Assembly (NCBI GenBank): GCA_942493275.1
Contig: OW818687.1
Span: forward strand, 434,001-498,000
Direction: 5' to 3'
Origin: G942493275 sp942493275
GTDB taxonomy: Bacteria; Actinomycetota; Coriobacteriia; Anaerosomatales; PHET01
DNA length: 64,000 nucleotides
Positions 60,389-64,000 of the stretch are shown in pieces. Below the pieces are notes generated by a model. The model did no database searches. It was not told the DNA's origin and worked only from the letters and a program-made list of their open reading frames with translations. Numbering within the stretch: position 1 is the first letter of the stretch; every line of letters starts with the position of its first letter. A program made the translations under genes and the position numbers.

Positions 60389-62988
60389 CCCGCGCCCGAC
60401 ACGCGAGCCACGTCGGGAGCGACCACCGCGAAGGTGAAGGTGTCGGCTGCCGAGACGTTGCCGGCGAGGTCGAACGCGACGGCACGCAGGGAGTGCTGGC
60501 CGAGGACCGAGGTGTTCACGGTCGCCACCGCCAGCGCAGCGGGATCGACCTCCACCGTCTGCGTGGCGGCACTGCCGAGCTTGTAGTCGATGCGGGCCAC
60601 CCCGGAGCCGGCGTCGGTGGCGGTAATCGCCACGGATGCGGACTTGACGAACGTCGTGACCGACGACGCGATGACGACCTCGGGCGGGGTGGTCTCCCCT
60701 ATTGCCAGCGCGATCGGGCCGACACTCAGGATGTTGCCAACCTCATCTCTCACCTCGTAGTCAACCGTGTGATTCCCGAACCCGGAGACAGCGAAGTCAG
60801 CGGATGCCGCATTCACGGTCTGGGGGGCGCCCGAGTCGATGCGGTAGGTGATCGAGGCGACACCCGACCCCCAGTCAGCGGCATCGATCTCGACGTCGAC
60901 CGTCGAGGCGTGATACGTCAGCCGGTGAGCGGCGGTGGGCTTGATGGTGTCATGGACGGTCACGGCCTTGGTGACCGGCGCCGAGACGTTGCCGGAGACA
61001 TCCCTGGCGACGACCGTGAGCGAGGTTACACCGTAACCCGTGACGGCGGTCGTACCCGCTCCGGCGACGGTGACCGTCGTCCCATTGCTGAAGCGGTAGT
61101 CGATGTAGGCGACTCCGGAGCCGCTGTCGGTCGCGGAGATGGCGATAGTGGCGGTGTCGTTGTAGGAAGCCGCCGGCGTGAATGAGACGGACGGCTTGAT
61201 GGTGTCGAGCACGGTGAAGTTGCGAGTGAGCGTCGTGGAAACGTTGCCCGACCCGTCACGCGCGACGATCGTCAGCGTCCGAGCGCCGATGCTTGAGGTG
61301 AGAGCATCGGTCGAGGCGGATGCCAGCGAGGCGAACGGCACCGTCTGCGTGGTGCTGTTGTCGAAGCGATACTCGATCGAGGTGACACCCGATCCCGCAT
61401 CCGTCGCATTGACGGTGACCGTCGCGGAGTTGTTGTAGGTGCTCGCGGGAGAGCACGTGGCTACCGGCTTGACCGTATCGAGCAGCGTGAAGTTCCTGAC
61501 GAGCGGCGCCGAGACGTTGCCCTGCACGTCGGTCGCCACGACGGTGATACTCCGAGAGCCCGGGCGCGCGGTGACCGCCGTCGCGCTGGCGCCGGCCACC
61601 GTCTGCGTGACCTCTCCGTTGAACCGATAACTGATCGACGCGACACCGGACCCCGCGTCGGTGGCGCTGATGGGGATGCTCGCGCTGTTGTTGTACGACG
61701 CCGAGGGGTTGCACGAGACCGTGGGATCGACGGTGTCGACCACAGTGAAGAACACCGTCTGCGGTACCGACGAGTTGCCGGCGACATCGGTCGCGTAGAA
61801 GCTCAGGGAGTGCGCGCCGTGCTGGTTCAGGACCGCCGTGAACGCGCTTCCCGGGACGGTCGTGAACGTGCCGGCGTCGAATCGGTACGAAATGCTCGCG
61901 ACGCCCGAGCCGGTATCCGCGCCCGTGATGTTGATCGAGGCGGCGTCATCGTAGGTCGACTCGGCATCCGAGATGACTGTGGGAACGGTCACGTCGGCCA
62001 CTGCGGCGCCATCAACCGTCACATAGGTGCCATAGCCCGTCCCGGTGCCGGTGTCCCACGCCTGGACGGCGTAGGTGTAGTCCTGGTTCGGGATCGCAGT
62101 CATGTCCGTGTACGACTCCTCGGCAAGCCGAGTGGTCGTGAGCTCAGTCCAGTTGGCCTGCCCCGCGGGCGTGCGCCACACGCGGTAGGTGATCGAGCGC
62201 TCCTCATCGGCGGTCTCGGTACGCGAACGCGCCGGGCGCTGCCAGGCGAGCGAGACGCGTGCTTCGCCAGGGGTCGAGACCAGTTCGCGCACCGGGCCGT
62301 ACTTGAAGCCGGTGATCGAGACGTCGTCGACCAGCGCGCCGCGACCGGTCTTCACCTGCGCACCGGACTCGGTCACGCTGTCGAAGAACTGGAAAGTGAG
62401 CACACCCGCGCGACGCGAGAGCACCGCCGTGTTCGATGGCGACGACAGGTCGTAGGCACGCTGCACGAACGCGGTATCTGCAGTGAGCGGCAGGCCGTAG
62501 TCGGAGCTGCGCGTATCGGCTGCGGTGTCGTCCCAGTGAATCGAGAACGCGTTGGCATCCGCGGCGCCAAGGCTCTTCTGGTTGTAGTAGAAGGACAGGT
62601 TGGCCGAGTAGTAGTTGGACAGCGTGCTCAGGTCGAGTTCAGCCTCCCCGCGCGTGTACGCGCGGTAGAAGGTGTTGCTGGGCCACTGCGATGCGAGGAT
62701 GGGAGTGATGTCCGCACCGGACGGATAGACCTTGCCCGCGCACCACAGCCCGTAGGTGCCGGTGCGCTTCGAGACGCTCACGCGGCCCCAGTAGCGGTCG
62801 GTCCACGGCTCGGAGACCAGGTTGATCCCGCGCAACGTCATCGAGTCGGTCGTGGCGTTCTCGAACCCGACCGTCTTGATGGTGGCCGGCGTGGACGGCG
62901 GTGCGGCTGCGTGTGCGGCTACCGGTGCCGCGAGACTGACTGCAACCGCCGCCATCAGGAGGGAGACCCTCCGGACTGAAGCGAACAT
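59401..62988 (-). CDS. Secreted surface protein: unique N-domain + FN3 + OmpL47-like repeats + CWB2 anchor
   Basis: A 1195-aa exported protein. The signal peptide (LLMAAVAVSLAAPVAAHAA) precedes an N-terminal domain (about 30-225, KTVGFENATTDSMTLRG...YYSANLSFYYNQKSLG...LVDDVSITGFKYG), possibly an immune-inhibitor-A/M6-like carbohydrate-binding beta-sandwich. Then come a fibronectin-III-like domain (about 230-325), six Ig-like OmpL47-type repeats (about 335-870) and three CWB2 repeats (about 875-1195). It is encoded 20 bp after a TPR protein gene, as in the first cassette. It is attached to wall polymer and probably binds an external ligand; nothing shows which. Confidence 0.87.
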   Translation of the reverse strand: MFASVRRVSLLMAAVAVSLAAPVAAHAAAPPSTPATIKTVGFENATTDSMTLRGINLVSEPWTDRYWGRVSVSKRTGTYGLWCAGKVYPSGADITPILASQWPSNTFYRAYTRGEAELDLSTLSNYYSANLSFYYNQKSLGAADANAFSIHWDDTAADTRSSDYGLPLTADTAFVQRAYDLSSPSNTAVLSRRAGVLTFQFFDSVTESGAQVKTGRGALVDDVSITGFKYGPVRELVSTPGEARVSLAWQRPARSRTETADEERSITYRVWRTPAGQANWTELTTTRLAEESYTDMTAIPNQDYTYAVQAWDTGTGTGYGTYVTVDGAAVADVTVPTVISDAESTYDDAASINITGADTGSGVASISYRFDAGTFTTVPGSAFTAVLNQHGAHSLSFYATDVAGNSSVPQTVFFTVVDTVDPTVSCNPSASYNNSASIPISATDAGSGVASISYRFNGEVTQTVAGASATAVTARPGSRSITVVATDVQGNVSAPLVRNFTLLDTVKPVATCSPASTYNNSATVTVNATDAGSGVTSIEYRFDNSTTQTVPFASLASASTDALTSSIGARTLTIVARDGSGNVSTTLTRNFTVLDTIKPSVSFTPAASYNDTATIAISATDSGSGVAYIDYRFSNGTTVTVAGAGTTAVTGYGVTSLTVVARDVSGNVSAPVTKAVTVHDTIKPTAAHRLTYHASTVDVEIDAADWGSGVASITYRIDSGAPQTVNAASADFAVSGFGNHTVDYEVRDEVGNILSVGPIALAIGETTPPEVVIASSVTTFVKSASVAITATDAGSGVARIDYKLGSAATQTVEVDPAALAVATVNTSVLGQHSLRAVAFDLAGNVSAADTFTFAVVAPDVARVSGAGRYGTAKSIAETGFDPAGDKSWPGVTEVIVASGEDRSAVDALPASGLSFNLKAPLLLINSTGDPAKVEDEIAEIARARGSVKITFVGGTAAIPQATMNALVARVGVLAPGRTVTGVRVAGSNRYDTAVAVSKAIQTRTGRTAPDTVLIANGADQAKFSDALALSPIAAAQGYPILLVSATAVPAETSAEIARLTTAKGSAVGIVAAGGPNTIASSVLTSGLGVADDAEHRWAGTNRYLTATTIATKAQAKGWLDFGAVGFAASLPDALAGGGMLGSKNGVLLLTQSTVLSPDTAAWLSINGGSIEECYIFGGTVVITPAVEAQINNYLQ

Positions 62989-63008
62989 GTGCTTACCCCT
63001 GTATGTCG

Positions 63009-63821
63009 CTATGGCTTATCAGGAAACGCCTTTGCGGCCTCCTCGGCTTTCGCTCGCTCGCCTTTGGGGGCTCCGGAGTTCGACGTCAGAATGACCTCGA
63101 ACACGTAGCGGCCCCGTGCGTAGGTGACGGTCGCAAACCGCGTGCCGTCGGTCCCGAAATAGCCCTTGGCGCCGTCGATAGTCACGTCGGCGCCGTCTTT
63201 GGAGTACGCCTTCTTGCTGGTGTCGGTGATGTAGGCCTGCGCCTTCTTGGCGTCGCCGCGGTCGTGGACCGCCCAGACGGCGAGCGTGATCTCGCCCGGT
63301 CGTCCGGTCGGCGTGCCCGACCTGGTGACGTCGGGCTTCTCCCCCACCGTCGTGCCGAGCGAGTAGCCTGCGACGGCGGCCGGCAGAAGCTTCGAGATGT
63401 CCGAGACCTCTTTGAGGAACGCCGAGTCGTCAGCGACCGGCGGGGCCTCGTCATCGTCGTCCGACCCCTGCGGCGTCGTCGGCTTGGTGACCCGGTCCAG
63501 CTCATCTTGGGCCGCCTGGTTCGACGGGTCGAGCGTGACGGCCTTCTTCAACAGTACGACCGCCTTGGTCGTGTCCTTGGACTCAAGGGCAACCAAGGCC
63601 GCCTCGTACGCCTGCTGGCTTTGCTGGGCGGCGGTGAGCTGAGCCGTGTCGGGGGCCGGGGGCGGGTCGTCGGTACCCGAGAGCGCCGACACGCCGAAGA
63701 TGACGGCGGCAAGCACGAACACCGTCACGGCACCGATCGCGACGTTGCGCGCCCGGCTGGCGGGTTTGGCGGGCTTCTCGGCGCTATCTCCCGGTGTGAT
63801 GCCGACCTGGTCCTCGGCCAT
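63009..63821 (-). CDS. Membrane-anchored TPR protein, second CWB2 cassette
   Basis: A 270-aa protein: cytoplasmic N-terminus, one membrane helix (VAIGAVTVFVLAAVIFGVSAL), a TPR-like pair (QQAYEAALVALESKDTTKAVVLLKKAVTLDPSNQAAQDEL), an acidic linker (SDDDDEAPP) and a C-terminal beta domain (LAVWAVHDRGDAKKAQAYITDT...GAKGYFGTDGTRFATVTYARGRYVFEVILTS). Its layout matches the lipoprotein at 32210..33031 except that it has a membrane helix instead of a lipobox. The ATG follows GGAGG. It is probably a partner of the CWB2 protein encoded next. Confidence 0.7.
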   Translation of the reverse strand: MAEDQVGITPGDSAEKPAKPASRARNVAIGAVTVFVLAAVIFGVSALSGTDDPPPAPDTAQLTAAQQSQQAYEAALVALESKDTTKAVVLLKKAVTLDPSNQAAQDELDRVTKPTTPQGSDDDDEAPPVADDSAFLKEVSDISKLLPAAVAGYSLGTTVGEKPDVTRSGTPTGRPGEITLAVWAVHDRGDAKKAQAYITDTSKKAYSKDGADVTIDGAKGYFGTDGTRFATVTYARGRYVFEVILTSNSGAPKGERAKAEEAAKAFPDKP

Positions 63822-63824
63822 CTG

Positions 63825-64000
63825 CTACGCCTCCTGGATTGCCTGCAGTCCCGCGTTGCGGGCCTCGATGTCCAAGGCGCCGACCTCGCGGGCGGCGGCG
63901 CTCTCGACGGCGGCGCGAGCCATGAGAACGAACGAGCGCATGCTGCCTTCGGCGGCCTCGGCGAGCGACTCGATGACCGGATCGGTCACGTCGAACGCGG
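63825..64000 (-). CDS. C-terminal fragment of an unidentified protein
   Basis: The last 58 codons of a gene that enters from the right edge, ending ...RNAGLQAIQEA-stop 3 bp before the TPR gene start. The visible part is Ala/Glu-rich and helical (VIESLAEAAEGSMRSFVLMA, then RAAVESAAAREVGALDIEA). There is too little to name a family. The tight spacing says it is in the same transcript as the TPR and CWB2 genes. Confidence 0.6.
   Translation of the reverse strand, partial: AFDVTDPVIESLAEAAEGSMRSFVLMARAAVESAAAREVGALDIEARNAGLQAIQEA

Noticed and set aside
60389..62000. Regularly spaced similar segments as a CRISPR array or tandem DNA repeat
   Set aside because: They are coding repeats of Ig-like domains, about 85 codons each and diverged at DNA level. 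No CRISPR array was found anywhere in the window.

Overview
The window is high-GC DNA with dense, co-directional genes, mostly on the minus strand. Gene content (six multiheme c-type cytochromes, a selenocysteine formate dehydrogenase, complete molybdopterin assembly, a tungstate-type ABC importer, CWB2 surface proteins, PilT, chemotaxis without flagellar genes) points to a strictly anaerobic, respiring, Gram-positive actinobacterium. Class Coriobacteriia, near the environmental Anaerosomatales/OPB41 lineages, is my inference from this content; no rRNA is present to test it.

Layout. 1-4.3 kb: 5' end of a methylthioadenosine-phosphorylase-like gene, a YhaM-like nuclease, a SAM hydroxide adenosyltransferase, small proteins of unknown function, a DUF2085 membrane protein and tRNA-Pro(CGG). 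4.3-7.8 kb: a 24-heme-motif cytochrome and a chemoreceptor. 8.0-9.7 kb (plus strand): a compact operon of a small ferredoxin, a thioredoxin-like protein read through an in-frame TGA (probable selenocysteine), and a DUF362/ferredoxin fusion, behind a promoter that carries a CsoR-family-like palindrome. 9.7-16.8 kb: J-domain protein, class A PBP, EamA transporter, VanZ-like protein, PilT, NlpC/P60 hydrolase and a peptidoglycan-binding protein. 16.8-26 kb: a chemotaxis/signalling block (diguanylate cyclase, CheD, CheC, CheA, CheB, CheY, CheW, MCP, CheR). 26-34.5 kb: L,D-transpeptidase, a degenerate AAA-like protein, an orphan antitoxin with a toxin remnant, and a cell-surface cassette (membrane protein, TPR lipoprotein, CWB2 protein).

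34.5-59.3 kb is a molybdenum/tungsten and electron-transfer supercluster, all on the minus strand. It holds fdhA(Sec)-fdhB plus a six-heme cytochrome; an NHL/TPR/20-heme/7-heme cytochrome set; a cysteine desulfurase, mogA, a MOSC protein, moaC, moaA, mobB, a 71-aa protein, moeA and a mobA-fdhD fusion; a 14-heme-motif cytochrome with an inserted FG-GAP propeller; and a tupCBA-type importer. The leaders of fdhA and tupA share a roughly 99-nt structured motif whose closing helix covaries. It resembles the Moco/tungsten-cofactor riboswitch class. In the fdh leader it is followed by an intrinsic terminator, and in the tup leader it overlaps the Shine-Dalgarno. 59.4-64 kb is a second TPR + CWB2 cassette whose cell-wall-binding module is 98.6% identical over 992 bp to the first.

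Together the genes describe uptake of W/Mo, cofactor synthesis and insertion (including FdhD sulfuration), a formate dehydrogenase exported by Tat, and multiheme cytochromes that could carry electrons across and beyond the cell wall.
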